Source: JAHDCJ01 sp039028895
Lineage (GTDB): Bacteria; Bacteroidota; Bacteroidia; Chitinophagales; Saprospiraceae
NCBI GenBank assembly: GCA_039028895.1
Contig: JBCCHF010000003.1
Coordinates: 62,001-126,000, forward strand
DNA length: 64,000 bases
Reading direction: 5' to 3'
Part shown: one piece after another, positions 17,960-26,760 of the stretch
How the letters are laid out: every line of letters starts with the position of its first letter
How positions within the stretch are numbered: position 1 is the stretch's first letter
Position numbers and translations under genes: made by a program
The notes under the pieces: model-generated
What the model was told of the DNA's origin: nothing
What the model saw: the letters and a program-made list of their open reading frames with translations, nothing else
Databases searched by the model: none

Positions 17960-19096
17960 ATGAAGTGCGCAATAATTGGAGGAGGAATTGGAGGCTTAAC
18001 GCTTGCTAATTCATTAAAAAACAGTAAGTTAAATGTAAAAGTCTATGAGTCTGCAGAAGTGATCAAGCCTGTTGGGGCTGGTATTACCCTGGCTCCAAAT
18101 GCGCTTAAGACTTTAGGGAAATTAAATTTGACGGAATCCATCAAAAAAAAGGGTAACCTGGTCATAAATGCCGCTTTCTGTACACCAAACCTAAAGCCAT
18201 TCTCTCGGTTTGATGACCCTGATTGTATTAATATTCACCGCGCCGACCTACATGATATCCTGATGGAAGAACTTGAAGCGGACACGATAATCCTGGGTAA
18301 GCATTGCACCGGATTTGAAGAAAATGAGAATGGTAAATATACGGCTCTGTTTAGCGATGGCGATCGATGTGTTGCAGATATTATCATAGGGGCAGATGGC
18401 ATTAATTCTGCTTTGCGTCAGGCATTATTCCCCGACTCAATAATTCGATATAGTGGCCAAACCTGCTGGAGAGGCACTTGCCAATTCCCCCTTCCTGAAG
18501 AAATGTGGGACGGTGCTTATGAAGTATGGGGCGGCCGTTTTCGTTTCGGTTTTCTCGAATATAAACGTGGTAAAGTTTATTGGTATGCAACAGCCCGCTC
18601 ACAAAGAAATGGCGAAGATTATCTCGAAAAACTCAAATCAAAACTGAAGGCACTGGCTTCCGGATTCGACCCATTGATTCATCAGATAATCGAGGCAACA
18701 GCTCTTGAAGATATTCATAGGGGCGATCTTTGTGATATTCATCCCAATCTTAGACATTGGTACAAAGGCAATGCCTGCCTTATAGGAGATGCCGCTCACG
18801 CCACAACGCCCAATATGGGACAAGGAGCAGGACAGGCTATAGAAGATGCCTTCACCCTTTCTGAGTGTCTCAAAAAATACAATGCTCTGGAGTCAGCCTT
18901 TAGTCGATATCAGGCCTTAAGGAAAACCAAGGCTGACTTTGTGGTCAGCAGTTCATGGAAGGCAGGCTTTGTAGCGCATTGGGAGAACCCAATGATGAAA
19001 TGGCTAAGAAATAAAATGCTACAGACAACCCCTCAAAATCTAACCAATTGGCAACTCCAAAAAATATTCGACATCAGCTACCAGGATGAGATTTGA
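17960..19096 (+). CDS. FAD-dependent monooxygenase (UbiH/salicylate-hydroxylase-like)
   Basis: 378 residues. The FAD-binding Rossmann motif is at the N-terminus (IIGGGIGGLTLANSL), the second FAD site is IIGADGINSALRQ, and the third is CLIGDAAHATTPNMGQGAG with the GD motif. This is the group A flavoprotein hydroxylase layout, which uses NAD(P)H and O2 to hydroxylate aromatic or polyene substrates. No quinone or aromatic-degradation genes are adjacent, so the substrate is unknown. There is no signal peptide, so it is cytoplasmic. It is followed 44 bp later by the DinB gene. Confidence 0.88.
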   Translation: MKCAIIGGGIGGLTLANSLKNSKLNVKVYESAEVIKPVGAGITLAPNALKTLGKLNLTESIKKKGNLVINAAFCTPNLKPFSRFDDPDCINIHRADLHDILMEELEADTIILGKHCTGFEENENGKYTALFSDGDRCVADIIIGADGINSALRQALFPDSIIRYSGQTCWRGTCQFPLPEEMWDGAYEVWGGRFRFGFLEYKRGKVYWYATARSQRNGEDYLEKLKSKLKALASGFDPLIHQIIEATALEDIHRGDLCDIHPNLRHWYKGNACLIGDAAHATTPNMGQGAGQAIEDAFTLSECLKKYNALESAFSRYQALRKTKADFVVSSSWKAGFVAHWENPMMKWLRNKMLQTTPQNLTNWQLQKIFDISYQDEI

Positions 19097-19124
19097 AAAC
19101 TGGTTGAAAAGTTTGGTACATTTG
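19092..19124 (+). promoter_or_regulatory. Candidate promoter for the DinB-SPASM pair
   Basis: TTTG at 19092-19095 and TACATTTG at 19117-19124 match the Bacteroidota -33 and -7 elements with a 21-nt spacer. The expected start of transcription is about 10 bp ahead of the ATG at 19141, giving a very short leader. The -33 element overlaps the end of the monooxygenase gene. Confidence 0.45.
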
Positions 19125-19140
19125 CTCAAAAAGAAAGATC

Positions 19141-19653
19141 ATGAGACCATTGAATGAAGGAGAAATTTCTGATTATTTCATGACCTACGCCAATAAGGTA
19201 CCTAAAGGCGATGCGATAAAATTGCTAAAACAGACCTTTAAGGAAACACGTCGGTTACTAAAGAATGTCGATGAGGAAAAAGGCAATTATGCCTACGCTG
19301 ATGGGAAATGGACGCTGAAAGAAGTTTTAATCCATATTATTGATACAGAACACGTAATGGGCTATCGGGCATTGCGTATTGCTCGAAACGACAAAACGCC
19401 GTTGCCCGGCTTCGATCAAAATGACTTTGTCCGAGGGGTTGATGTTTCAAAAAGAAGCATCAAAAGCCTGCTAAAAGAATTCGCTGCAATGCGAAAATTG
19501 ACAATCGCTATGTACCGCCACTTCGATGATGAAATGTTGAGCCGTGTAGGGACTGCCTCCAATAATGCGGCTTCTGCAATGGCCATGTTGTACGTGATTA
19601 TCGGCCACGAAATCCATCACCGAGAGGTTTTGATTGAGCGATATCTCAGCTAA
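19141..19653 (+). CDS. DinB family protein
   Basis: 170 residues, the usual four-helix bundle size for the DinB/YfiT superfamily. Conserved His residues that would bind metal are seen in VLIHIIDTEHVMGYRAL and IIGHEIHHREVLI. Members include thiol-dependent transferases and proteins of unknown role; the DinB name comes from DNA-damage induction in Bacillus and does not imply a polymerase. Its gene is 15 bp ahead of the radical SAM gene, so the two are probably co-transcribed. Confidence 0.85.
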   Translation: MRPLNEGEISDYFMTYANKVPKGDAIKLLKQTFKETRRLLKNVDEEKGNYAYADGKWTLKEVLIHIIDTEHVMGYRALRIARNDKTPLPGFDQNDFVRGVDVSKRSIKSLLKEFAAMRKLTIAMYRHFDDEMLSRVGTASNNAASAMAMLYVIIGHEIHHREVLIERYLS

Positions 19654-19668
19654 GGTTCCCGAAAGGAC

Positions 19669-20691
19669 ATGAAGATCACCACTAACGATACGCTGAATTT
19701 TTTATCAAAACTCAGCCTCAGGCGCCTGCTGAATATGAGCAAGGTGGTAATGTCCTATTACCTGACCAGATGGAGCGGCAAACCAATCCAATGGGGGATG
19801 CCATTTACCATTTCATTTGAACCGACAACTGCTTGTAACTTACGGTGTCCCGAATGCCCTTCAGGGTTACGGGCGTTTAGTCGGCCAACAGGGAATCTCA
19901 AAACTGATTTTTTCAGGAAAACCATCGATGAACTTTATCGTGACCTGCTCTATTTGATCTTTTATTTTCAGGGAGAGCCATACATTAATCCCAAATTCCT
20001 TGACATGGTCAAATATGCCAGGGACAAAGGCATATACACGATTACCTCTACTAACGGGCATTTCCTGACGGATGAAAATGCCAAAAAGACCATTGAATCA
20101 GGTCTCGATAGACTCATTATTTCCGTTGACGGAACGACCCAGGAAGTCTATGAGAATTACCGGAAAGCGGGTAAACTTGAAACGGTACTGGAAGGCGCCC
20201 GGAATATGGTAAAATGGAAACGTCAACTAAAGTCAAAGACACCACATCTCATTTTTCAATTCCTGGTAGTTAAGCCGAATGAACATCAGATTCCAGAGAT
20301 TTATCGACTTGCCGAAGAAATCGGCATTGATGAAGTTAAACTCAAAACTGCCCAGGTCTATGATTACGAAAACGGTAATGACCTCATTCCTACTATAAAA
20401 AAATACGCCCGGTACTACGAAAAAGAGGATGGATCATGGGGCGTGAAAAACAAATTGCTCAACCATTGCTGGAAACTATGGCACTCCTGCGTGATCACCT
20501 GGGACGGAAAAGTTGTCCCTTGTTGTTTCGATAAAGACGCTCAACACCGACTTGGTGACTTAAGACAAACCAATTTCCGCACACTTTGGCAATCAGATGC
20601 CTATAACCAGTTTAGGCGTCAACTTTTAAAAGGGCGCGACCAGATCGATATTTGTACGAATTGTACTGAAGGTTGTAAAGTGTGGGCCTGA
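19669..20691 (+). CDS. Radical SAM / SPASM domain protein
   Basis: 340 residues. The [4Fe-4S] SAM-binding motif CX3CX2C is at Cys56, Cys60 and Cys63 (TTACNLRCPECPSG). A SPASM-type C-terminus has further Cys at CVITWDGKVVPCCFD and ICTNCTEGCK, expected to hold an extra iron-sulfur cluster. Such enzymes often modify peptides or act as anaerobic maturases, but no precursor peptide or partner is seen nearby. The gene follows the DinB gene by 15 bp and is convergent with the DUF3089 gene (2 bp between stop codons). Confidence 0.88.
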   Translation: MKITTNDTLNFLSKLSLRRLLNMSKVVMSYYLTRWSGKPIQWGMPFTISFEPTTACNLRCPECPSGLRAFSRPTGNLKTDFFRKTIDELYRDLLYLIFYFQGEPYINPKFLDMVKYARDKGIYTITSTNGHFLTDENAKKTIESGLDRLIISVDGTTQEVYENYRKAGKLETVLEGARNMVKWKRQLKSKTPHLIFQFLVVKPNEHQIPEIYRLAEEIGIDEVKLKTAQVYDYENGNDLIPTIKKYARYYEKEDGSWGVKNKLLNHCWKLWHSCVITWDGKVVPCCFDKDAQHRLGDLRQTNFRTLWQSDAYNQFRRQLLKGRDQIDICTNCTEGCKVWA

Positions 20692-20693
20692 CG

Positions 20694-21758
20694 CTAGTCC
20701 GTTGAGGCTTCTCCTGCCTGATCGTTTTCCAAAAACGAAGAGACTCTGAGCACGGCATTTTCCCTCACATTGACATAAAAGAGATTAAAGTCGCCAACAT
20801 GAAAATTCTTGATATTTGCCAACTTTGCGCCAAATACCTTTGGGTGATTAACCCAAAGGATACCTTTGTGAACCTGGGCATCAACGACGCTTTTTCTGAC
20901 TTTATTGAACTTTTTTAGAACCCCGCCTTTGTTGAGGCCATAATCAGCCATAAGCGTATCTGTTTTCCACGTGAGTGGATTTGTAACTAAGTATTTGTCA
21001 TCAGCAGTCTCCTCCCATGGAGCTGGCGGATAATAACCCTGGGCGAATGTCCGCCACGAGCAAAAACAGTTTGTTTCTTCCTCCGTTTCGCATGGCTCAA
21101 TGTTTTCGAAAGCTGTTTTCTCAACGGGCATTCCGACAAGGTAAGCGGCGACTAATTTCTCCTGTAAAGGCTTCCCGTCAAAGAATTCTTTTACTAATCG
21201 AACAGCGTGAACTGTGCCCTGGCTATGTGAAGCAATAACAATGGGTCGGCCATTATTATAGTGATCCAGATAATATTGAAAAGCAGTTTCAACATCGCTA
21301 TAGGCCAGGTTCAGGGCCTGCATGGCGCTCGAGGTGTCAGGAGTGAAAAAGCTGAAGATGTGGGCCTGTCGGTACCTGGGGGCGTAGATCTTGCCCGCTT
21401 TATTGAAAATAGTGGCTTGGTACTTTATTGTCGAATTATCGGTTTTTTCATTCAACAATTGGTCTGCAAGATTAGCATTCCATTGGTTCTGATGTTTGTC
21501 GAGCCCAGTGTAAGTGGTGGGGTGAACGAAAAAAATATCCACTTCAGCATCATTTTGGTGGTCACTTAATCCTTTCGGACAAATATCAGCGAGATCGTCT
21601 GTTGTCGGCAAGGCAGCCCATGAAGATGCATCACTATAGTCAGCAGCAGATGGAATGATATAAGCCTCAAAAGCCATTTGCGGAAGCTCCCGACCACCAT
21701 TTTGCGCAATAGCAGTAGATGAAAGACATAAAAAAGAGAAAAGGAGAACGTACTTCAT
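20694..21758 (-). CDS. DUF3089 family alpha/beta-hydrolase, exported
   Basis: 354 residues from the ATG at 21758 (MKYVLLFSFLCLSSTAIAQ, a signal peptide); a further ATG nine bases upstream is less likely. The family signature VDIFFVHPTTYTG is followed by the nucleophile elbow IVIASHSQGTVHA with Ser as nucleophile. DUF3089 proteins belong to the lipase-like alpha/beta-hydrolase fold. The substrate is unknown; the signal peptide points to the periplasm or outside. Confidence 0.8.
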   Translation of the reverse strand: MKYVLLFSFLCLSSTAIAQNGGRELPQMAFEAYIIPSAADYSDASSWAALPTTDDLADICPKGLSDHQNDAEVDIFFVHPTTYTGLDKHQNQWNANLADQLLNEKTDNSTIKYQATIFNKAGKIYAPRYRQAHIFSFFTPDTSSAMQALNLAYSDVETAFQYYLDHYNNGRPIVIASHSQGTVHAVRLVKEFFDGKPLQEKLVAAYLVGMPVEKTAFENIEPCETEEETNCFCSWRTFAQGYYPPAPWEETADDKYLVTNPLTWKTDTLMADYGLNKGGVLKKFNKVRKSVVDAQVHKGILWVNHPKVFGAKLANIKNFHVGDFNLFYVNVRENAVLRVSSFLENDQAGEASTD

Positions 21759-21825
21759 GTAAAACAAAATTTAATACGTCAGTACAAAAACTATTCCTTT
21801 TCTCTTTGAGCTTGAAGATTTGGAT

Positions 21826-22194
21826 TTAAAGTGTATCGAATACCTTTCTTGTTTGAAAAGTATCGTAAATGATTTTTAGCATTTTGATCTTTCCATTTTC
21901 ATCAAATTCAAATAAGTCGATACACTCAAAAGTCGTTTTTTCGCCATTGGCCAATGTCCAGCGATATTCGAAATGGCAGCTGGCTGTCATGGGGTTTTGG
22001 CCTATATAAACACCATGTAATGTTATCTCAGATTGATTAGTGTCTCCAAAAAGGTCTTTGTAGAAATTTCCAGCCAAAACCTCACCATAAAGTGGCGAAT
22101 GAATAATGGCGTTTTCTGAAAACAGGGCCAATGTAGTTTCAAGGTCACCAGACTGGAGCCCTTCCAAGTAAGATTGTATCGTGTTTTCTGTCAT
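21826..22194 (-). CDS. SnoaL-like / NTF2-fold protein
   Basis: 122 residues in the cone-like NTF2 fold pattern: an N-terminal helix (IQSYLEGLQSGDLETTLALF), a strand with ENAIIHSPLYGEV, then alternating beta strands ending KMLKIIYDT. Members are small hydrolases, isomerases or binding proteins. No signal peptide. It is about 70 bp upstream of the DUF3089 gene in the same direction, so the two may be co-transcribed, and divergent from rplM. Specific function unknown. Confidence 0.72.
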   Translation of the reverse strand: MTENTIQSYLEGLQSGDLETTLALFSENAIIHSPLYGEVLAGNFYKDLFGDTNQSEITLHGVYIGQNPMTASCHFEYRWTLANGEKTTFECIDLFEFDENGKIKMLKIIYDTFQTRKVFDTL

Positions 22195-22273
22195 GCTCTG
22201 AAATTGGTGTGCGAAATTTCGACTGTTTATCAGTGAGTTATGAAAAATAAAAGGAAGTTTTTTTAAGAAAACC

Positions 22274-22304
22274 TTTGTTTTTGGGTAAAAGAAAATTACC
22301 TTTG
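22274..22304 (+). promoter_or_regulatory. Promoter of the rplM-rpsI ribosomal protein operon
   Basis: TTTG at 22274-22277, exactly 19 nt, then TACCTTTG at 22297-22304: a full match to the Bacteroidota -33/-7 consensus. Transcription should begin near 22310, leaving a leader of about 65 nt before the GTG at 22378 that could carry ribosomal-protein feedback control. Confidence 0.7.
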
Positions 22305-22377
22305 CAGGCGCATTATTGAAAAGGGATAATAATGTTCCTTTTTCAAATTAACTGAATACTTAATAAAAACACTCATC

Positions 22378-22821
22378 GTGGATACTTTAAGTTATAAAAC
22401 AAAATCTGCCAAAAAAGAGGAAGTAGTACATAATTGGTACATCCTTGATGCAGAAAACCAGGTATTAGGCCGTATGGCTTCCAAGATCGCTCATGTTCTT
22501 CGTGGCAAGCATAAGCCTTCATATACACCTCATGTTGATTGTGGTGATTATGTGATCGTGATCAATGCAAGCAAGGCAAGACTAACAGGAAATAAAATGG
22601 ACGCTAAAGAGTATATCACCTTTAGCGGTTATCCAGGTGGTCAAAAGCGAATCGTAGCCAGAGAGTTACTGGAGAAAAAGCCTTATGCCCTGATTGAAAA
22701 TGCCGTAAAAGGCATGTTGCCCAAAAATAAACTGGGCCGCAAAATGTATAAGAAATTATTTGTGTACGAAGGTAGTGAGCACCCACATGAAGCTCAGAAG
22801 CCCGAACCGTTTAAATTTTAA
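22378..22821 (+). CDS. rplM: Ribosomal protein L13 (uL13)
   Basis: 147 residues, full length. Typical L13 stretches are WYILDAENQVLGRMASKIAHV, YVIVINASKARLTGNK and GMLPKNKLGRKM. The start is GTG (MDTLSYKT), which matches the N-terminus usual in Bacteroidota. It is the first gene of the cluster, followed 9 bp later by rpsI, the conserved pair. It assembles early in the 50S subunit. Confidence 0.97.
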   Translation: MDTLSYKTKSAKKEEVVHNWYILDAENQVLGRMASKIAHVLRGKHKPSYTPHVDCGDYVIVINASKARLTGNKMDAKEYITFSGYPGGQKRIVARELLEKKPYALIENAVKGMLPKNKLGRKMYKKLFVYEGSEHPHEAQKPEPFKF

Positions 22822-22830
22822 TTCCCGATT

Positions 22831-23217
22831 ATGGAAATGATCAACGCATTAGGAAGAAGAAAAGCATCTGTTGCGCGCGTTTACCTGACACAAGGTGAAG
22901 GTAAGATTACGATCAACGGACGTGATTACAAAGAATACTTCCCGCAGGCAAATATTCAGCACACTGTGGTGGATCCTTTGAAAGTACTTGAAATTGAGTC
23001 ACTTTACAATTTCAAGATCAACGTGAAAGGCGGTGGTTTCAAAGGTCAGGCAGAAGCTATCAGACTTGGCATGTCAAGGGCCCTATGCAAACTGAATGAA
23101 GAATTTAGAAGCCCATTGAAAGCTAAGAAATTCCTTACGCGTGATGCCCGTGTGGTTGAGCGTAAGAAATACGGTAAGCCTAAAGCCCGTAAAAGCTTCC
23201 AGTTCAGTAAGCGTTAA
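22831..23217 (+). CDS. rpsI: Ribosomal protein S9 (uS9)
   Basis: 128 residues ending in the invariant C-terminal SKR, which contacts tRNA in the P site of the 30S subunit. ALGRRKASVARVYL and GGGFKGQAEAIRLGMSRAL are standard motifs. It lies 9 bp after rplM and 53 bp before rpsB, consistent with one transcript. Confidence 0.97.
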   Translation: MEMINALGRRKASVARVYLTQGEGKITINGRDYKEYFPQANIQHTVVDPLKVLEIESLYNFKINVKGGGFKGQAEAIRLGMSRALCKLNEEFRSPLKAKKFLTRDARVVERKKYGKPKARKSFQFSKR

Positions 23218-23270
23218 TGCTTTCGCTGGATTTTTGAACCAAATTTTAAAATTCTTAAGACCACTATATA

Positions 23271-23990
23271 ATGGAAAGACCTGGATATAAAGACCTTCTT
23301 GATGCTGGTGTACACTTCGGACACCTGAAGAAAAAATGGAACCCGGCAATGCGTCCATACATCTTTATGGAACGTAAAGGCATCCACATCATCGATCTTA
23401 ACCGTACTTCTGAGTGCCTTGATCGCGCAGGAAAAGCAATGAAACAGATTGCCAAGTCAGGCAAAAAGATTCTTTTTGTTGCTACCAAAAAGCAGGCTCG
23501 TGAGATCGTAGCCGAAGCCGCTCAAAGTGTTAACATGCCTTATGTAACTGAACGTTGGTTAGGAGGTATGATGACCAACTTCTCAACAATTCGCAAGTCG
23601 ATCAAGAAAATGCAGACTTACGAAAGGATGCTGGCTGATGGTACATTGACCAATGTAACCAAGAAAGAAAGACTGATGATCACTCGTGAAAAAGCAAAGT
23701 TGGAGCGTGTGTTAGGCGGTATCGCTCAACTTAACCGTTTGCCACATGCTGTTTTCATGATAGATATCCACCACGAACACATTGCACTTGCAGAAGCTAA
23801 CAAGCTGGGTATGCGCACAGTTGCCATGGTAGATACCAATTCTGATCCAAGAACAGTAGATTTTCCAATTCCTGCGAACGATGATGCGTCAAAATCTGTT
23901 AAGATCGTGACCAATTACATCACAGCATGTATAAAGGAAGGGTTGGCTGAACGCAAGAAAGCGAAAGTTGAAAAGGAATCAGCCAAATAA
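23271..23990 (+). CDS. rpsB: Ribosomal protein S2 (uS2)
   Basis: 239 residues. LLDAGVHFGHLKKKWNPAM, RWLGGMMTNFSTIRKSI and VDTNSDPRTVDFPIPANDDA are diagnostic. The protein docks on the 30S head-body junction. It is followed by tsf after 126 bp, the usual rpsB-tsf order. Confidence 0.97.
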   Translation: MERPGYKDLLDAGVHFGHLKKKWNPAMRPYIFMERKGIHIIDLNRTSECLDRAGKAMKQIAKSGKKILFVATKKQAREIVAEAAQSVNMPYVTERWLGGMMTNFSTIRKSIKKMQTYERMLADGTLTNVTKKERLMITREKAKLERVLGGIAQLNRLPHAVFMIDIHHEHIALAEANKLGMRTVAMVDTNSDPRTVDFPIPANDDASKSVKIVTNYITACIKEGLAERKKAKVEKESAK

Positions 23991-24116
23991 TTATTCATCA
24001 ATTATTTTTTATTCCGAGTTAAATTTCCCGTGTTAAAGATTATAGGCAATCTACTGTAAACAACACAAAATTTAAAACACGGAACAATACGCAATATTAA
24101 AAAATAGCAATTAACA

Positions 24117-24959
24117 ATGAGCGAAGTAAAAATTTCTGCAAAAGACGTTGCCGAGTTACGTAAATTAACCGGAGCAGGAATGATGGACTGTAAAAAAGCC
24201 TTGGTTGAAGCAAATGGCGACATGGAAGCAGCCCAGGATATCCTACGTAAAAAAGGTCAGAAACTTTCGGCTAAGCGTGCAGATCGCGACGCAAATGAAG
24301 GTGTTGTAATCGCACAAACTTCAGCAGATGGTTCAAAAGGAATCGTTGTTCACCTGAGCTGCGAAACTGACTTTGTTGCTAAAAATGAAGATTTTATTAA
24401 ACTGGCTCAGTCATTTGCAGATCTCGCACTTGACCAATTCCCAGCTGACCTTGATGCACTTAAAGCATTAAGCTATGATGACGAGTTGAGCGTAGGCGAA
24501 AAAGTGACCGAGCAGGTAGGTGTTATCGGCGAGAAACTCGAATTGTCAAATTACCAAAGACTTGAGGCTGCATTAGTAGTACCTTACATCCACGCTGGTT
24601 ACAGACGCGGAGTTCTCGTAGGTTTCAGCAAAGCAGGTGATTTTGTTGAAGCTGGTAAAGGTGTTGCCATGCAGGTCGCAGCAATGAGCCCAGTAGCTGT
24701 AGATAAAGGAGATGTTGACGAGTCAGTTGTCCAAAAAGAAATTGAGATCGGAAAAGAGCAAGCTCGTAACGAAGGTAAGCCCGAAGCAATCCTCGAAAAG
24801 ATTGCCATGGGTAAACTCAATAAGTTCTTTAAAGAAAATACACTCCTCAACCAGGAATATGTTAGAGGTGAAAATAAAGAAACTGTCGGTGCCTATCTGA
24901 AAGGTATTGATAGCGAATTGACAGTCACCGCCTTCCATCACGTTGCGTTGGGAGGATAA
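24117..24959 (+). CDS. tsf: Elongation factor Ts
   Basis: 280 residues. The N-terminal UBA-like domain has LRKLTGAGMMDCKKALVEA, and the core contains the TDFVAKNEDF motif that drives nucleotide exchange on EF-Tu. Length is normal. A strong terminator follows directly, separating it from pyrH. Confidence 0.97.
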   Translation: MSEVKISAKDVAELRKLTGAGMMDCKKALVEANGDMEAAQDILRKKGQKLSAKRADRDANEGVVIAQTSADGSKGIVVHLSCETDFVAKNEDFIKLAQSFADLALDQFPADLDALKALSYDDELSVGEKVTEQVGVIGEKLELSNYQRLEAALVVPYIHAGYRRGVLVGFSKAGDFVEAGKGVAMQVAAMSPVAVDKGDVDESVVQKEIEIGKEQARNEGKPEAILEKIAMGKLNKFFKENTLLNQEYVRGENKETVGAYLKGIDSELTVTAFHHVALGG

Positions 24960-24970
24960 AAATTTTAAAA

Positions 24971-25000
24971 GGAGCGAAATTTATTTCGCTCCTTTTTTTT
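24971..25000 (+). terminator. Rho-independent terminator after tsf
   Basis: GGAGCGAAA (24971-24979), loop TTTA, TTTCGCTCC (24984-24992), then eight T. It ends the ribosomal protein transcript, so pyrH needs its own promoter. Confidence 0.92.
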
Positions 25001-25003
25001 GTA

Positions 25004-25124
25004 ACCACCTCAACCCCGGACCTTCTCCTCAAGGAGAAGGAAGTAGGTGAAAGTTCGCCCTCCTTCGGGAGGACGAGAATAGTCTAAAAGTTCTCTCTCC
25101 TAGAGGAGAGGGTTAGGGTGAGGT
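25004..25124. repeat. REP-like multi-hairpin intergenic element between tsf and pyrH
   Basis: About 120 bp with three hairpins: CCTTCTCC/GGAGAAGG (25021-25040), CCTCC-TTCG-GGAGG (25059-25072) and CTCTCC-TAGA-GGAGAG (25095-25110). It ends in GGGTTAGGGTGAGGT, whose complement ACCTCACCCTAACCC is a stretch seen in dispersed repeats of many bacteria. No reading frame inside. Probably a non-autonomous dispersed element that landed just after the tsf terminator. Confidence 0.7.
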
Positions 25125-25136
25125 AAAACATCAAGT

Positions 25137-25841
25137 ATGCGATTCAAAAGAGTCCTTCTCAAATTAAGCGGAGAATCCCTAATGGGCGAAAAAGGCTTCG
25201 GCATCAGCCCGGAAATGCTCGATCACTACGCACGCGAGATCAAACAGGTACACGACACTGGTACCCAGATTGCTATCGTTATTGGAGGTGGAAATATCTT
25301 TAGGGGACTGCAAGCCAAAGGGTCTGGCATCCCACGTGCCCAGGGCGACTACATGGGCATGCTCGCAACAGTGATCAACGGAATGGCTCTCCAATCAGCG
25401 CTTGAAAACGTAGGTGTATATACGAGACTGATCTCAGCCATAGAAATGAGACAGATCGCAGAACCCTATATCCGTCGCCGGGCTATCCGTCACTTACAGA
25501 AAGGCAGGGTTTTGATATTCAGTGCTGGTACGGGTAATCCATATTTTACTACAGACTCAGCCGCTGCCCTCCGCGCTAATGAGATCAATGCTGATGTCAT
25601 TCTTAAGGGCACCAGGGTTGATGGCATCTACTCTGCTGATCCCGAAAAGGACCCGAATGCTACACGTTTTGATCATATCACTTTCGACGAAGTAATCCGT
25701 CTGGGACTCAATATCATGGATATGACAGCCTTCACCCTCTGCAAAGAAAATAATCGCCCGATTATCGTTTTTGATATCAATAAAAAGGAAAACCTTCTGA
25801 GGATTATCGAAGGTGAACGCGTGGGTACCTTTGTCAAGTAG
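25137..25841 (+). CDS. pyrH: UMP kinase
   Basis: 234 residues. VLLKLSGESLMG at the N-terminus, IVIGGGNIFRG for phosphate binding and the TTDSAAALRANEI region are typical. It phosphorylates UMP to UDP as a hexamer in the cytoplasm. It lies after rpsB-tsf as expected, but frr, its usual downstream partner, is 5.9 kb away because other genes lie between. Confidence 0.97.
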   Translation: MRFKRVLLKLSGESLMGEKGFGISPEMLDHYAREIKQVHDTGTQIAIVIGGGNIFRGLQAKGSGIPRAQGDYMGMLATVINGMALQSALENVGVYTRLISAIEMRQIAEPYIRRRAIRHLQKGRVLIFSAGTGNPYFTTDSAAALRANEINADVILKGTRVDGIYSADPEKDPNATRFDHITFDEVIRLGLNIMDMTAFTLCKENNRPIIVFDINKKENLLRIIEGERVGTFVK

Positions 25842-25875
25842 CTCTGCTCAGGCTACCTTTACATGTTACATTCAA

Positions 25876-25893
25876 CAAGTTGTTCACAACTTG
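25876..25893. repeat. 18-bp palindrome between convergent genes
   Basis: CAAGTTGT-TC-ACAACTTG is a near-perfect dyad (8-bp arms) in the 57-bp gap between pyrH and the convergent lipoprotein gene. The two-base loop and absence of a T-run argue against a simple terminator; it could bind a dimeric regulator or be incidental. Confidence 0.35.
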
Positions 25894-25898
25894 CATCC

Positions 25899-26582
25899 TC
25901 AATTATACCGTTCCCGGTAAGGGAAATTTCTTGCTGCACGTCTGTTAATCCCGTCAATAGCCTGTTCTGCTGGTAAATTCCAATATGCTGGTTCGATATC
26001 ATTATAGACCCATACCGGAAAACCTTCGTTACCATCAAGGATAGAACAGGTCAAATTGACTCTACCTGTCTGGTTACCGGGAATTGGCAAAGCCCCTGGA
26101 AACTCATTGAGGATATCAGCCATTACAGCGATTCCGAAAGACGCCATATCTGACATAAAACGGGTTTTCTCAATGCGCGTTTTGATAACAGCATCAACAC
26201 CCAGGATTCTGGCGAGTTCTTCTGTGGGCATAAACCATGATTCTCTGATAGAAATCCCCTCATCCAGCAATCGCCTGTTGGTTTCATCATAGTGCTGAAT
26301 GGTCACCCACATCGGATTGCGACCCAGGTTGGATGGCCGATGTAGCATATTGAAAAGCGAAACCTGGAACGCAACACTTTCATATTCCTCGATTTCTTCT
26401 ACCATTTCTTGTGTCAGGTTGCGGGGTAAGTTTCCCGTAAAGATCATTTCGAAAGGCAAAACTGCCAAGGTGCGATGGTGGTAGGCGACTTCTTCGTAAC
26501 TGGCAGTGGTGAATTGTTTGGCACAGCCTGTTGCAAATAAAGTAGTAACAAAAAAAGCGATATATATCTGGATATTCCTCAT
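25899..26582 (-). CDS. Hypothetical lipoprotein
   Basis: 227 residues beginning MRNIQIYIAFFVTTLFATGCAKQF, with lipobox Cys20. The mature part starts with a TLAVLPFEMIF strand like those of secreted beta/alpha lipoproteins of the CsgG/TolB-N kind, and contains a helix LARILGVDAVIKTRIEK that is common in such folds. The exact family is not recognised. It is divergent from the sigma-like gene (about 180 bp apart) and convergent with pyrH. Confidence 0.65.
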   Translation of the reverse strand: MRNIQIYIAFFVTTLFATGCAKQFTTASYEEVAYHHRTLAVLPFEMIFTGNLPRNLTQEMVEEIEEYESVAFQVSLFNMLHRPSNLGRNPMWVTIQHYDETNRRLLDEGISIRESWFMPTEELARILGVDAVIKTRIEKTRFMSDMASFGIAVMADILNEFPGALPIPGNQTGRVNLTCSILDGNEGFPVWVYNDIEPAYWNLPAEQAIDGINRRAARNFPYRERYN

Positions 26583-26760
26583 GTTAAATAATTTTAGTAG
26601 AATTAGTGAGTAAAGATTTTCAATTTATTGAGGCATGAAATACGTGTGAACAGCCTCATTCCTGTCTACATATATGAATGCAACCTGTTAAAACGGAATT
26701 TTCCAAAAGCGCAATTATATCCAGCCCTCAAAAATTTTGGGTATATAAATAAGTGCCCCG

